Shown here: positions 8,911 through 17,448 of the stretch, piece after piece
Position numbering within the stretch: the stretch's first letter is position 1
How the letters are laid out: the number at the start of each line of letters is the position of its first letter
Origin: Saccharibacillus deserti
Lineage (GTDB): Bacteria > Bacillota > Bacilli > Paenibacillales > Paenibacillaceae
Direction: 5' to 3'
NCBI RefSeq assembly: GCF_013618475.1
Contig: NZ_JABJVN010000001.1
Span: forward strand, 310,001-374,000
Length of the DNA: 64,000 nt
Notes under the pieces: generated by a model
The model's input: only the letters and a program-made list of their open reading frames with translations
What the model was told of the DNA's origin: nothing
The model's database searches: none
Program-made: the position numbers and the translations under genes

Positions 8911-10755
8911 TCAATCCTGCGCTTGCGCCGCAAACTGTTTGTCGTGCAGTTCTTTGTACAGCCCGCCCTGCGCAAGCAGCTCCGCGTGGCGGCCGCGTTC
9001 CGTGATTCTGCCGTCGTCGACGACCAGAATCTGGTCCGCGCCGCGCACCGTAGACAGCCGGTGCGCGATGACGATCCCGGTTTTGCCGTGCAGCAGCGAT
9101 TTCATCGCCTGCTGCACGTAATGCTCGGAGCGGGTATCGAGCGCCGAGGTCGCTTCGTCGAGAATCACGATTGGAGGGTTCTTCAGCAGAACCCGGGCAA
9201 TGGCGATCCGCTGCTTTTCGCCGCCCGACAGCTTGATCCCCCGATTGCCGACAAGGGTATCGTAACCGTCCGGAAGCCCGGTAATGAAATCGTGGATGTA
9301 GGCGGCCCGGCAGGCGGCGATCAGACGCTGTTCATCCGCAGTCTCGTCGGCGTACAGCAGATTCTCGCGGATCGAGCCGTTGAACAAATACGTATCCTGC
9401 GTGACCAGTCCGATATTGGAACGCAGCGACTCGAGCGTCAGCGACCTTACGTCGGCACCGCCGATCGACACGCTGCCTTCGGAGACATCGTACAGACGGG
9501 GGATCAGCTGGGTAATCGTCGTTTTGCCCGCTCCGCTGGGTCCGACAAGAGCGGTGACCGTGCCCGGTTTGGCGGCAAACGATAGGCCGCGCAGCGCGGG
9601 TTTGTCCGGCCGATAGGCGAAGCCGACATTCCGGAACTCGATCCCGCTGCCGGAAGCCCCGGCGGGAAGGTCCGCAGAGGCGTTTACCGGAAACTGCGGC
9701 GAAGCTCCGGGCCGGTCCGCGATCTCCGGCACGAGATCGAAATATTCGAAAATGCGCTGAAACAGCGCCACGGAACGTTTGATATCGACATAGAGATTGG
9801 TCAATTGGCCGACCGGGCCGTACAGCCGGCCCAGCAGCGCGACGAAAGCGATAATGGCGCCGACGGTAATCTCGCCCTGAATAAACAGATAGCCGCCGTA
9901 TAAATAGATCAGCATCGGCCCGATCGAACCGAAAGTGCCGACAAGCATCATAAACCAGCGGCCGGCCGTGGCTTCGCGGATTTGCAGCCGGGTGGTCTCG
10001 GCGTTCGCTTCCCGGAAGCCTTCGTATTCGCGCGATTCGCGTGCGAACAGCTTCATAAGCAGATAACCGCTGATCCCGAGCGTTTCTTCGATGATCCGGT
10101 TCTGCTGCCCCAGCTTCTCCTGCGTCTGCCTGGCGAATTTCCAGCGCACCCGTCCCATCCGCCGGGTGGGTGCGGCGAACAGGGGAAGCACGCACAAGCT
10201 GAGGATGGCGAGTTTTTCATTCATGATAAACAGGGTGACGGCCGTCGAAACGAGAATCAATACATTGCTGGCGAAGCTGACCAAAGTTCCGCTGAACACG
10301 CCCTGGATGCCGGCGATATCGCTTGTCATGCGGGTAATGACTTCGCCCTGCTTGACGTTGGAGAAAAACGAGAGCGGCAGACTTTGCAGGTGACGATACA
10401 TATTGTTCTTCATGTCGTAGACGATATGCTGCGAAATATAGGTGTTGAGGTAACTTTGCAGAACGCCAAGCGTGCCCGATACGATCGTAGCCGCAAGCGA
10501 AGCCAGAACAAGGAAGGTTAACAGCCGCATATCCCTGCCGGGCAGTGCCCGGTCGACGATCTGCTGGATCAGCAGAGGCGGAAGCAGCCCCAACAGCGAA
10601 GTGACAAGCAGCACGGCGAACACGGCCAGCGTGCGTTTGCGGTAAGGAACGAAATACGAAGCGATCCGGCGCAGCATGGCGGGAGACAGATCGGGCTTCT
10701 CGGAATTTTCATCGAATTTCATGCGCCCCATACCGGGGGTTCCCATTTTGGACAT
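8911..10755 (-). CDS. ABC exporter half-transporter (MsbA/multidrug type)
   Basis: A 614-residue fused membrane and ATPase protein. The N-terminal half carries six membrane helices (about residues 35-330). The C-terminal ATPase has Walker A GPSGAGKTT, signature LSGGEKQRIAIARVLL, Walker B IVILDEATSAL and the H-loop IAHRLST. The start is ambiguous: ATG 10755 (spaced from GGAGG) is preferred, and ATG 10776 would add seven residues. It exports a lipid or drug, probably as a homodimer. Next to RNase H1 but on the opposite strand, so no operon link. Confidence 0.9.
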   Translation of the reverse strand: MSKMGTPGMGRMKFDENSEKPDLSPAMLRRIASYFVPYRKRTLAVFAVLLVTSLLGLLPPLLIQQIVDRALPGRDMRLLTFLVLASLAATIVSGTLGVLQSYLNTYISQHIVYDMKNNMYRHLQSLPLSFFSNVKQGEVITRMTSDIAGIQGVFSGTLVSFASNVLILVSTAVTLFIMNEKLAILSLCVLPLFAAPTRRMGRVRWKFARQTQEKLGQQNRIIEETLGISGYLLMKLFARESREYEGFREANAETTRLQIREATAGRWFMMLVGTFGSIGPMLIYLYGGYLFIQGEITVGAIIAFVALLGRLYGPVGQLTNLYVDIKRSVALFQRIFEYFDLVPEIADRPGASPQFPVNASADLPAGASGSGIEFRNVGFAYRPDKPALRGLSFAAKPGTVTALVGPSGAGKTTITQLIPRLYDVSEGSVSIGGADVRSLTLESLRSNIGLVTQDTYLFNGSIRENLLYADETADEQRLIAACRAAYIHDFITGLPDGYDTLVGNRGIKLSGGEKQRIAIARVLLKNPPIVILDEATSALDTRSEHYVQQAMKSLLHGKTGIVIAHRLSTVRGADQILVVDDGRITERGRHAELLAQGGLYKELHDKQFAAQAQD

Positions 10756-10954
10756 CGGTTCAACTCTTTCCTCCATAGTCTTCCAGTCGCGATGGGAATA
10801 GTTTAGCATGAACGAATTTTGTATACAAGTGTATACGAATTGAAGAGATGTATTTTTTGGCTCTGCCTCCTTCCTATACGGTTGCATTTGGAAGGATCGA
10901 ACCCTTATAATGAAGTGTTTCACAAAAAAAGGCCCAAAAAGGCTGGAGGTGCGC

Positions 10955-11596
10955 ATGGGCAAGTCGAAGTTTTATGTCGTCTGGACAGGCAAACAGCCGG
11001 GGATCTATTCCACCTGGGCGGAATGCAAAGCGCAGGTGGACGGGTTTCCGGGCGCCCGCTACAAGTCGTTCGAATCGAAGAGTGCGGCCGAAGAAGCTTA
11101 CGCCGGCGGCGCTAAGCCTTACATAAGGTCCGGCGGCGGAGCCGCGAAGAAACCGGCGGCTGCGAGAGCCGGAGCCAAACCGGCAAGCGACATCGATTAC
11201 AACAGTATCTCGGTGGATGTGGGAACGCGCGGCAACCCGGGACCGGTGGAATACAAAGGCGTCGATACGGCGACGGGAGAAGTGATCTTTTCGCACGGGC
11301 CGGTATCCAAGGGAACGAACAACCTGGGCGAATTTCTGGCTATCGTGCATGCCCTGGCCCACATCCAGCGCGAAGGCAGCGACAAATCGGTGTACAGCGA
11401 TTCCGTCAATGCCATCAAATGGGTCAAGCAGCGCCGGGTATCGTCGACGCTTCCGCGCGACCCGTCGACGGAAGAGATCTGGACGCTGGTGGACCGGGCG
11501 GTGGAGTGGTTGGAAACGCACCCGTACAGCACGAAAATCATGAAATGGGAAACCCGGGACTGGGGCGAAATCAAAGCCGACTACGGCCGGAAATGA
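10955..11596 (+). CDS. rnhA: Ribonuclease H1 with N-terminal hybrid-binding domain
   Basis: A 213-residue protein. Residues 1-50 (KFYVVWTGKQPGIYSTWAEC..GARYKSF) are the viroplasmin/RNase H hybrid-binding domain. After a short Ala/Lys-rich linker comes the RNase H domain from about residue 78: Asp in ISVDVGTRGNPG, Glu in NNLGEF, Asp in VYSDSVNA and the C-terminal Asp in KADYGRK, the four expected metal ligands. The enzyme cuts RNA in RNA-DNA hybrids. The ATG at 10955 has GGAGG ten bases upstream; the upstream in-frame ATG at 10910 lacks one. Confidence 0.9.
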   Translation: MGKSKFYVVWTGKQPGIYSTWAECKAQVDGFPGARYKSFESKSAAEEAYAGGAKPYIRSGGGAAKKPAAARAGAKPASDIDYNSISVDVGTRGNPGPVEYKGVDTATGEVIFSHGPVSKGTNNLGEFLAIVHALAHIQREGSDKSVYSDSVNAIKWVKQRRVSSTLPRDPSTEEIWTLVDRAVEWLETHPYSTKIMKWETRDWGEIKADYGRK

Positions 11597-11673
11597 AGCG
11601 GGCCGTGCGCCTGCCAAATTGCGCCTTATCCCTAAACGTGCTAGTATAATTTCTAACGTTTACCGGACCGCCA

Positions 11674-11706
11674 GGCCGGCTCTTGTTCGCGCGAGAGTCG
11701 GCTTTT
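11674..11706 (+). terminator. Probable terminator after rnhA
   Basis: Imperfect GC-rich inverted repeat (GGCCGGCTCT / GAGAGTCGGC) followed by five T. A possible -10 box TATAAT at 11645-11650 lies just upstream and could instead serve the next gene. Confidence 0.5.
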
Positions 11707-11823
11707 TGACCGTTTTTCGGTGTCCGAAACGTCGGGACCGTTTTCGGGTAATTCCGGGTAAAGGCCGAACGAATTTCCCTTAAGGCAAGCCGCGGCAGGA
11801 AATTCCGGAAAGGAGCGAAACGA

Positions 11824-12492
11824 ATGTTTGGCAACGATTGGGACGAGGTATTAAAAGACGAGATTCGTCAGCCGTATTTTGAAGAGTTGATGCAGCGGGT
11901 CGGGGAAGAGTATCGGACGCATACCGTATACCCGCCGGAGCCTCTTTTGTTTCAGGCATTGAAGCTCACCCCTTTTGCCACCGTCAAAGCCGTTATACTC
12001 GGTCAGGATCCTTATCATGGACCGGGTCAGGCCCATGGGCTGAGTTTCTCTGTGATGCCGGGGGTGAAGATTCCGCCCTCGCTGAGAAATATGTACAAGG
12101 AATTGAACTCGGACCTCGGTCTTCCGATCCCGAACCACGGGTATTTGATCCGCTGGGCCGAGGAAGGCGTACTGCTGCTCAACGCCGTGCTGACGGTAAG
12201 GGAAGGCCAGGCCGCCTCGCATCAGAAGCTGGGATGGCAGCGTTTCACCGATGCGGTCATCCGGGCGATCGGGGAGAGAACGCAGCCGGCCGTATTTATT
12301 TTGTGGGGCGCCCATGCCCAGAAAAAAGCAAGCCTGATCGATACCGGACGCCATGCCGCATTGAAATCCGTGCATCCGAGCCCTTTGTCGGCAAGAGGCG
12401 GTTTTTTTGGCAGCCGGCCTTTTTCGCAAACCAACGATTATTTGAATTCACACGGCATCCAGCCGATAAATTGGGAAATACCGTCGCTGTAA
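11824..12492 (+). CDS. ung: Uracil-DNA glycosylase, family 1
   Basis: A 222-residue base-excision repair enzyme that removes uracil from DNA. The water-activating motif GQDPYHG is present with Asp62, followed by GQAHGLSFSV. The Leu-intercalation loop HPSPLSARGGFFG carries His184. Length equals the usual Ung size (about 220-230). ATG 11824 follows GGAAAGGAG. A small gene follows 24 bp later on the same strand. Confidence 0.97.
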   Translation: MFGNDWDEVLKDEIRQPYFEELMQRVGEEYRTHTVYPPEPLLFQALKLTPFATVKAVILGQDPYHGPGQAHGLSFSVMPGVKIPPSLRNMYKELNSDLGLPIPNHGYLIRWAEEGVLLLNAVLTVREGQAASHQKLGWQRFTDAVIRAIGERTQPAVFILWGAHAQKKASLIDTGRHAALKSVHPSPLSARGGFFGSRPFSQTNDYLNSHGIQPINWEIPSL

Positions 12493-12516
12493 AGCGACTG
12501 CCCGGAGGTGCGCGCT

Positions 12517-12930
12517 TTGAAACATTGGGTAGGGAAAAAAGTGGTGGTCGACAATGGTGGGCCGTATCAGACGAAGCGCTACGGGACCCTGATTCGCTGG
12601 AACGACAAAGAGCAGTATGTGGTTCTGAGTCCCGGAGGCGTACGAATCGGAATGAAAGATATTATGTCGATCCGGGAAATCGATGTCCTGCCGCAGGAAA
12701 GCCGTCAGGCCGCAGGCCGTCCGAACGCTATCGGTTATGTGATGAAAACGATGCGGCAGTTTGAACATGCGATTCTGTTCCGTTCATCGGTCATGATCTG
12801 GGCGGGAGACAACCTGCTGGCATCGGCGGCTTGTATCGCCAAGCACAACGACCAGACGGTCACGCTCGAAGACGGCAGCGTTCTGGACAAGCGGGAGCAT
12901 CGTTTCGTCGTTCGTTCTTTCCGGGGATAA
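12517..12930 (+). CDS. Hypothetical protein downstream of ung
   Basis: A 137-residue protein, mostly short beta strands, without signal peptide or membrane segment. I do not recognise the family. The best start is TTG 12517 (LKHWVGKK..), eight bases after GGAGG; a GTG at 12508 overlaps the ribosome site. Two similar-looking halves (GTLIRWNDKEQYVVLSPGG and ACIAKHNDQTVTLEDGS) suggest a repeated small beta fold. Immediately after its stop, and in the same frame, comes a remnant of a YfcE phosphoesterase gene, so a deletion ended near this gene's 3' end. Confidence 0.6.
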   Translation: MKHWVGKKVVVDNGGPYQTKRYGTLIRWNDKEQYVVLSPGGVRIGMKDIMSIREIDVLPQESRQAAGRPNAIGYVMKTMRQFEHAILFRSSVMIWAGDNLLASAACIAKHNDQTVTLEDGSVLDKREHRFVVRSFRG

Positions 12931-13089
12931 AACGGCGGGAACAAGCGGGGCGGCATCCATCTGTTCAATCCCGGGTCCGTGTCGATGCCCAAAGGCGGCT
13001 GGCCGCCGTCTTTCGGGATATTGGACGAGAACGGACTGACCGTGCAGACGCTAGGTGACACCGAACCGATGCGCCCGGCGCTGGATTGA
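12931..13089 (+). pseudogene. 3' remnant of a YfcE-type phosphodiesterase gene
   Basis: A 52-codon open segment without a start codon. It reads GGIHLFNPGSVSMPKGG, then WPPSFGILDENGLTVQTLGD, and ends at a TGA. This matches the conserved C-terminus of YfcE/MJ0936-type metallophosphoesterases, where FNPGSVSxPKGG closes the active site and SYGxLD follows. The catalytic metal ligands of the first 120 residues are missing. It begins directly after the stop of the preceding gene and is followed by a good terminator, so it is probably the stump of a once-complete gene. Confidence 0.75.
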
Positions 13090-13122
13090 TCCTGGTCGCC
13101 TATCGGCCGGAAGCCAACTTGA

Positions 13123-13154
13123 AAAGCCGGAACCTGTAGGTTCCGGCTTTTTTT
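13123..13154 (+). terminator. Rho-independent terminator
   Basis: AAAGCCGGAACC / GGTTCCGGCTTT stem, short loop and T run, closing the ung-side transcript. Confidence 0.9.
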
Positions 13155-13183
13155 CGTGCCTTCGAAAGGATTGGACCATCTCC

Positions 13184-13648
13184 TCAGTTGGAATCGGCGT
13201 CCATCCATTCCTTGACCATGCGTACATGCAGAATACCGGCATCGTAGAACGGTTCGCCGGGAACGGTGCGGTATCCGAGCGATTGGTAAAAGCCTTCGGC
13301 CTGGCACTGGCTGTCCAGTACGGCGCTGCGGTATCCGGCTTTGCGGGCCGCCGTTTCGAGAGATTCCATCAGCAGGCGTCCCACTCCGCGGCCGCGATAG
13401 GCGGAGCGGACAGCCACACGCTGCATTTTGGCCGCCCCGTCCTTGTAGGGAGTAAAGCGCCCCGCCGCCGCGTCTTCGTCTTCGGCGGCGAGCAGGACAT
13501 GTCCGGCGGCCGATCCGATCCGGTCATAGTCGTCGATCTCCAATTCTTCGGGCACCTGCTGCTCCTCGATAAAGACCTCCCGCCGCACGGCAAGACACCG
13601 CTGCAGCTGACTGTCGGTTTCGATCGTGATTGCGTTCCAGTTGTTCAT
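13184..13648 (-). CDS. GNAT family N-acetyltransferase (ElaA/YjcF-like)
   Basis: A 154-residue acetyltransferase. The acetyl-CoA binding motif A is visible as QRVAVRSAYRGRGVGRLL, and the C-terminal strand-helix LDSQCQAEGFYQSLGY is typical of the ElaA/YjcF group (RREVFIEEQQVPEELEID near the N-terminus). Starts at ATG 13648 behind AGGAGG. Small-molecule or protein target unknown. Single gene, convergent with the terminator at 13123. Confidence 0.88.
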   Translation of the reverse strand: MNNWNAITIETDSQLQRCLAVRREVFIEEQQVPEELEIDDYDRIGSAAGHVLLAAEDEDAAAGRFTPYKDGAAKMQRVAVRSAYRGRGVGRLLMESLETAARKAGYRSAVLDSQCQAEGFYQSLGYRTVPGEPFYDAGILHVRMVKEWMDADSN

Positions 13649-13855
13649 GGGAAGTCCTCCTGTCCAAGCCGCCTAACGGCCTAATCAAAGATTCATTATA
13701 ACGAACAAAACGCCGAATATCCATGCGGATTCCGAAGCGGATTCGGCTTCGCGAAAACGGTCGATCGGTTAAGGAAGCTCCGAATCGGTTAATAGGGGAA
13801 TGAGAAGGAAGAGAGACACAAATCCGCCAAGACCAGAATGAGACAGGAGGAAGTC

Positions 13856-14350
13856 ATGATGACGAATCGAAACATTATCGGTGTATTTCCGACCGAACAG
13901 GCCGCGCTCGACGCCATTCACCAACTGAAGGCCCAAGGGGTCGGCAGCGACCAGATTACCGTGATTGGCCGCGATCCGCAGCATATCGAAGAAATCAGCG
14001 AAGATACGAACCTCAAATCCCCAGAAGCCAATACGAAGCCCGAGGAATCCAAAGGCTTTCTGAACAGTATCCGGGATACATTCTCGGAATCGGGCACAAG
14101 CGAGTTTACGAATGTAGGTCCTTATGTGGCGGCCGGAGCGCTGGCCCATAAGTTCATCGGCTCGGATACCTATTACGGCGGCAACGGCTGGAGCGACGAT
14201 TTCACTTCGCTTGGCTTCAGCGTCGAAGAAGCGAAGAAATACGACGAAGCGGTTCAGGCCGGCGGCATTCTGCTGCTGCTCGAAGAATCGGCCGGCGACC
14301 TGGGTGCCATTCGCAGTATTCTCGGCACGACTGCGAATACAAGCGAATAA
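13856..14350 (+). CDS. General stress protein 17M-like (YflT domain)
   Basis: A 164-residue soluble protein. Its N-terminal IIGVFPTEQAALDAIHQLKAQGVGSDQITVI is the YflT/general-stress-protein-17M motif. Later come a Ser/Thr-rich linker, a glycine-rich hinge (AAGALAHKFIGSD) and the closing GILLLLEE strand. Two ATGs at 13856 and 13859 follow AGGAGG; the first is used here. In Bacillus, relatives belong to the SigB regulon; no SigB promoter is claimed here. A terminator follows. Confidence 0.75.
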   Translation: MMTNRNIIGVFPTEQAALDAIHQLKAQGVGSDQITVIGRDPQHIEEISEDTNLKSPEANTKPEESKGFLNSIRDTFSESGTSEFTNVGPYVAAGALAHKFIGSDTYYGGNGWSDDFTSLGFSVEEAKKYDEAVQAGGILLLLEESAGDLGAIRSILGTTANTSE

Positions 14351-14378
14351 TTGACGGTAGACGGAACGAAATGTTTAA

Positions 14379-14418
14379 AAAAGGCCTTTTCCGGATTTTC
14401 GGAAAAGGCCTTTTTTTG
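14379..14418 (+). terminator. Rho-independent terminator
   Basis: AAAAGGCCTTTTCCG / CGGAAAAGGCCTTTT stem followed by T7, separating the stress gene from the Zur-controlled operon. Confidence 0.92.
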
Positions 14419-14487
14419 ATCCATAAAGCTTGTAAATCGCGGCTTGTGAAGTCCAATCTTTCGAAAATCTTTTTGCGGACGGATCTA

Positions 14488-14535
14488 TTGACAAAAAAAT
14501 CAATGGTGTATATTGTATAATCGTAATCATTACGA
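14488..14535 (+). promoter_or_regulatory. Promoter with perfect Zur-type operator
   Basis: A -35 box TTGACA (14488-14493) is followed by AT-rich -10 candidates (TATATT at 14509 or TATAAT at 14516). Overlapping the downstream side is TCGTAATCATTACGA (14521-14535), a perfect 7-1-7 inverted repeat. It equals the core of the Bacillus Zur box (TCGTAATnATTACGA) and differs from the Fur and PerR boxes. Zinc-loaded Zur would block the promoter, so the nine genes downstream should be made under zinc starvation. The ribosome site AAGGAGG follows at 14538. Confidence 0.85.
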
Positions 14536-14564
14536 AAAAGGAGGGGGAAGTTACGGCACATTTA

Positions 14565-15815
14565 TTGATGATCGAGAGTTGGGTAGGGGCAAGCGGGAAT
14601 CTGCTGCCGCCGCTTCTCAAAGAAAAAGGGCATACGTACAGCTTCGTGACCCGAAAGCCGCTTCACTACGGAGAAGGAGGCAGCCAACCGCTGCATCCCG
14701 TTCTGGCGAATGCGGAAGAGGTACTCGTCACGGAGACGAATGACACGGCGGGGCTGATCGGGTTCCTACGTTCTTATTCGTTTGACGGCGTCATTACGGT
14801 ATGCGATTACTACATCGATACGGTAAGGGAAGTCGCCCGGGCTTTTTCTCTTCCTTGTCCGTTTCCCGATACGGTCGAACATGTGCGAAACAAATACCGG
14901 ATGCGGGAAGCTCTGGATCAGGCGGGACTCTCCAATCCGCCGTACCGGATTACGCGCGATTGGGAAGAAACGAAAGCGGCTGCCGAACAGATCGGCTATC
15001 CGCTTGTCGCGAAGCCCGTCGATCTGGCTTCCAGCGCGTTCGTCAACCTGATTCGCGATGTCGAGGAATTACATAAGGCTCATACAGCCCTTGAAGGTTT
15101 TCCGCTTAATTTCCGGGACCAGGAACGCGACCGCCGCCTTTTGCTGGAAGCGTTTATGTCAGGCAGCGAAGTGAGCGTGGAAAGCGTCTGCTGCGCAGGA
15201 CAGATCCATACGCTCGGCATTACCGACAAGTCGGTCACCGGGACGCCTTATTTTATCGAGAACGGGCATATGTTTCCCGCCAATTTGAATGAAGAAACGG
15301 CGGAGGAAGTCAGGCTGTTTGTCGAACGGGCGCTGAGGGCGGTTGGATTCGACCACGGTATCGCGCATACCGAAGTGATGCTGACCGCGGACGGTCCGCG
15401 CATCGTCGAGATTAATCCGAGAACAGCCGGCAATTACATTGTCGAACTCGTGCACCATGTCACGGGACTCGATCTGCTGGATGTCTTCGCGGACCTGGCG
15501 CTGGGACGCGAGCCTGTGCTTGATACGCGGAATTCGGGTATTCAAAGCGCGGCGATTGCGTTTCTCGTTCCTCCGGGCGAAGGCACAATAGCGCGAATGG
15601 AAGGCCTGGAAGAACTCGCGGACGACGAGCGAATTACCCGGTTCCGGTTCGTGGACTGCGAGCAGCGTTTCGTGGAAGCTCCGATCGATAACGCCTGTTA
15701 TCTGGGCCATGTCGTTGCGGTGGACCGCGAAGGCCGACAGTCCAGGCAATATGCCGAGGATGCGCTGTCCCGGATTCGGCTTCATTACGCGGAGCAAGGC
15801 GGGGCCGCGAAATGA
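14565..15815 (+). CDS. ATP-grasp ligase, first gene of the Zur operon
   Basis: About 416 residues; a carboxylate-amine/thiol ligase of the ATP-grasp superfamily. The N-terminal Rossmann-like part reads HLLMIESWVGASG. The ATP-grasp core has YPLVAKPVD, a catalytic region GIAHTEVMLTADGPRIVEINPRTAG with the metal-binding Glu and Asn, and the downstream GLDLL helix. Such enzymes join two amino acids or an amino acid and an acid. Position behind a Zur box suggests a bond-forming step of a zinc-binding small molecule. The start is uncertain: TTG 14565 is far (20 bases) from AAGGAGG, while ACG 14553 has the ideal spacing of 8. It overlaps the next gene by 4 bp. Confidence 0.82.
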   Translation: MMIESWVGASGNLLPPLLKEKGHTYSFVTRKPLHYGEGGSQPLHPVLANAEEVLVTETNDTAGLIGFLRSYSFDGVITVCDYYIDTVREVARAFSLPCPFPDTVEHVRNKYRMREALDQAGLSNPPYRITRDWEETKAAAEQIGYPLVAKPVDLASSAFVNLIRDVEELHKAHTALEGFPLNFRDQERDRRLLLEAFMSGSEVSVESVCCAGQIHTLGITDKSVTGTPYFIENGHMFPANLNEETAEEVRLFVERALRAVGFDHGIAHTEVMLTADGPRIVEINPRTAGNYIVELVHHVTGLDLLDVFADLALGREPVLDTRNSGIQSAAIAFLVPPGEGTIARMEGLEELADDERITRFRFVDCEQRFVEAPIDNACYLGHVVAVDREGRQSRQYAEDALSRIRLHYAEQGGAAK

Positions 15816-16600
15816 ATCTACGTACATTGCAGGAAAAGATTCTGCGGGGAGAACTCGGCTCCGATCCCGAATCGGTCTGCGTAACCGGCGCGGTCAGTAT
15901 GTACCAAACGACGCAGTTCCCGGGTTCTTCCGTCAAATACCGGAATCACTACCTGCTGCTGAGGGTGCAGGAAGCATTCGGCGCCTGTTCGCATACGCCC
16001 GAGCAGCTTGCCGCGGAAGCGGCGGAAGAATGCTCGGGCCGCTCCGTGGCGCAGCTGCTGCGGGATCCCCGCCTGCCTGTGCGCGTCGCGGCAATGGATG
16101 CCTATTTGGCGGCCATGCGTCCGCATCGCCTGGCCTGCCGGGAAGCGGCGGACATTGCGGCAGGCACTCCGCTGGAGAAAGCGCAGCGGCGCGATGCCCA
16201 AATTGCCGAGACCGCGCAAATTGTGCCGGGCAGCAAGGTCGCGCTGATCGGCGTCGTCAATCCGTTGATTGAAGCGATCGAGCAGCGAGGAGGGATCTGC
16301 CTGCCCTGCGATTTGCAGATGGACTATACGCAGCGCGGTCAGCGCGTGGAGAAAGACATGCACATCGTTCTGGACCAGGCGGACAGCGTAATCTGCACGG
16401 GAATGACCTTGAGCAACGGGAGCTTCGATTCCATTGTGGAAAAGGTCAGAGCGCGCGGCGTTCCGCTTACCGTCTATGCCCAGACCGGCAGTGCCGCTGC
16501 CGCAAGATTCGTAGGCGAAGGAGTCAGCCGGGTCGTGGCCGAACCGTTTCCTTTCACCCAGTTTAGCGGCGGCGTCTCCGAGCTGTTTATCTACCATTGA
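15812..16600 (+). CDS. DUF364 (putative heavy-metal chelation) protein
   Basis: A 262-residue protein. The C-terminal half is a Rossmann-like DUF364 domain: IVPGSKVALIGVVNP, ADSVICTGMTLSNGSFDSIV, and a C-terminal PFPFTQFSGGVSELF. The N-terminal part resembles the DUF4213 enolase-N-like domain that precedes it. Biochemical activity of the family is not firmly known; it is often found with metal transport genes. Starts in the ATGA overlap with the ATP-grasp gene and is followed 22 bp later by the methyltransferase, so the three are one translational unit. Confidence 0.8.
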   Translation: MNLRTLQEKILRGELGSDPESVCVTGAVSMYQTTQFPGSSVKYRNHYLLLRVQEAFGACSHTPEQLAAEAAEECSGRSVAQLLRDPRLPVRVAAMDAYLAAMRPHRLACREAADIAAGTPLEKAQRRDAQIAETAQIVPGSKVALIGVVNPLIEAIEQRGGICLPCDLQMDYTQRGQRVEKDMHIVLDQADSVICTGMTLSNGSFDSIVEKVRARGVPLTVYAQTGSAAAARFVGEGVSRVVAEPFPFTQFSGGVSELFIYH

Positions 16601-16622
16601 AGGTTGGAAAAGGAGGAATAAC

Positions 16623-17426
16623 ATGCCGGCAAACGTCAATCCGGATCGCGATAACTTTTTGCATGCCAATCCGCCGCTGTATCTGACTTTTAACGGGGAA
16701 GAAGATTCGGGCATGGCGCGGTTTATCCACAAGCTGCTGCGCGAATTCGGGTCGGGACCGAAAGTGCTGGACGTAGGCTGCGGACCGGGACGGGAGGTCG
16801 CCTGGCTGAGCGAAGCGGGTTATGACGTCACGGGGCTGGATCAATCCGAAGAGATGCTGCGCTGGGCCAGGGAACGATATCCGCGGCTGCCTTTTATACG
16901 GGGAGATCAGGAAAGTTTCGAACTGCGCGAGAAATTCGATGCGTTGACCTGCGTGGGCAGCACTTTTTTGTACAATTTTACGAATGAGAATGTACACGCC
17001 AGTCTGGCCTGCTTCCGCAGTCATTTGAACGAAGGCGGGCTGCTGTATCTGGACATGCGCAATGCGGCTTTTTTCCTTACCCGGGAAGGGCAGCGCTGGC
17101 TGCAGGAAGAATTGGTCGATCAGCGCGTGTACGAAGGGCAGGCGGTGACGCTGCGCACCCGTTTTTCGATCGACCTGCCCCGGCAGCTGCTGCTGCGCGA
17201 TTACAGCTGGGAATTCAACGGGCAGGAGCCGATCGCGGAACATCTTCAGCACCGGCTGCTGTTTCCGCAGGAACTGGTCCGGTATCTGAACGAAGCGGGC
17301 TTCCGCGTACTGGAATTGTTTGACCATCCGGCCCCGCATATCGGAGCTTTCGAAGAAGATCAACCGCTCGCGTTCGGAACGAGCATGCAGGGCAGAAGAC
17401 TTCAGCTGCTTGCGCAGGCCATTTAA
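16623..17426 (+). CDS. Class I SAM-dependent methyltransferase
   Basis: A 267-residue class I methyltransferase. Motif I VLDVGCGPGREVAWL is at about residues 46-60, motif II is GLDQSEEM, and the later DALTCVGSTFLYNF is the post-II strand. The C-terminal half, with HRLLFPQELVRYLNEAGF, is the usual cap of small-molecule methyltransferases. ATG 16623 follows AGGAGG. In this operon it probably modifies the metal-binding product (inference); an N- or O-methyl group or even an aminobutyryl transfer cannot be distinguished by reading. Confidence 0.85.
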   Translation: MPANVNPDRDNFLHANPPLYLTFNGEEDSGMARFIHKLLREFGSGPKVLDVGCGPGREVAWLSEAGYDVTGLDQSEEMLRWARERYPRLPFIRGDQESFELREKFDALTCVGSTFLYNFTNENVHASLACFRSHLNEGGLLYLDMRNAAFFLTREGQRWLQEELVDQRVYEGQAVTLRTRFSIDLPRQLLLRDYSWEFNGQEPIAEHLQHRLLFPQELVRYLNEAGFRVLELFDHPAPHIGAFEEDQPLAFGTSMQGRRLQLLAQAI

Positions 17427-17448
17427 ATAAAGTTGGGGGTTCGTTTGT

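Noticed and set aside
14521-14535. Fur or PerR box instead of Zur
   Set aside because: TCGTAATnATTACGA is the Zur core; Fur/PerR 7-1-7 cores carry GATAATnATTATC or TTATAATnATTATAA.
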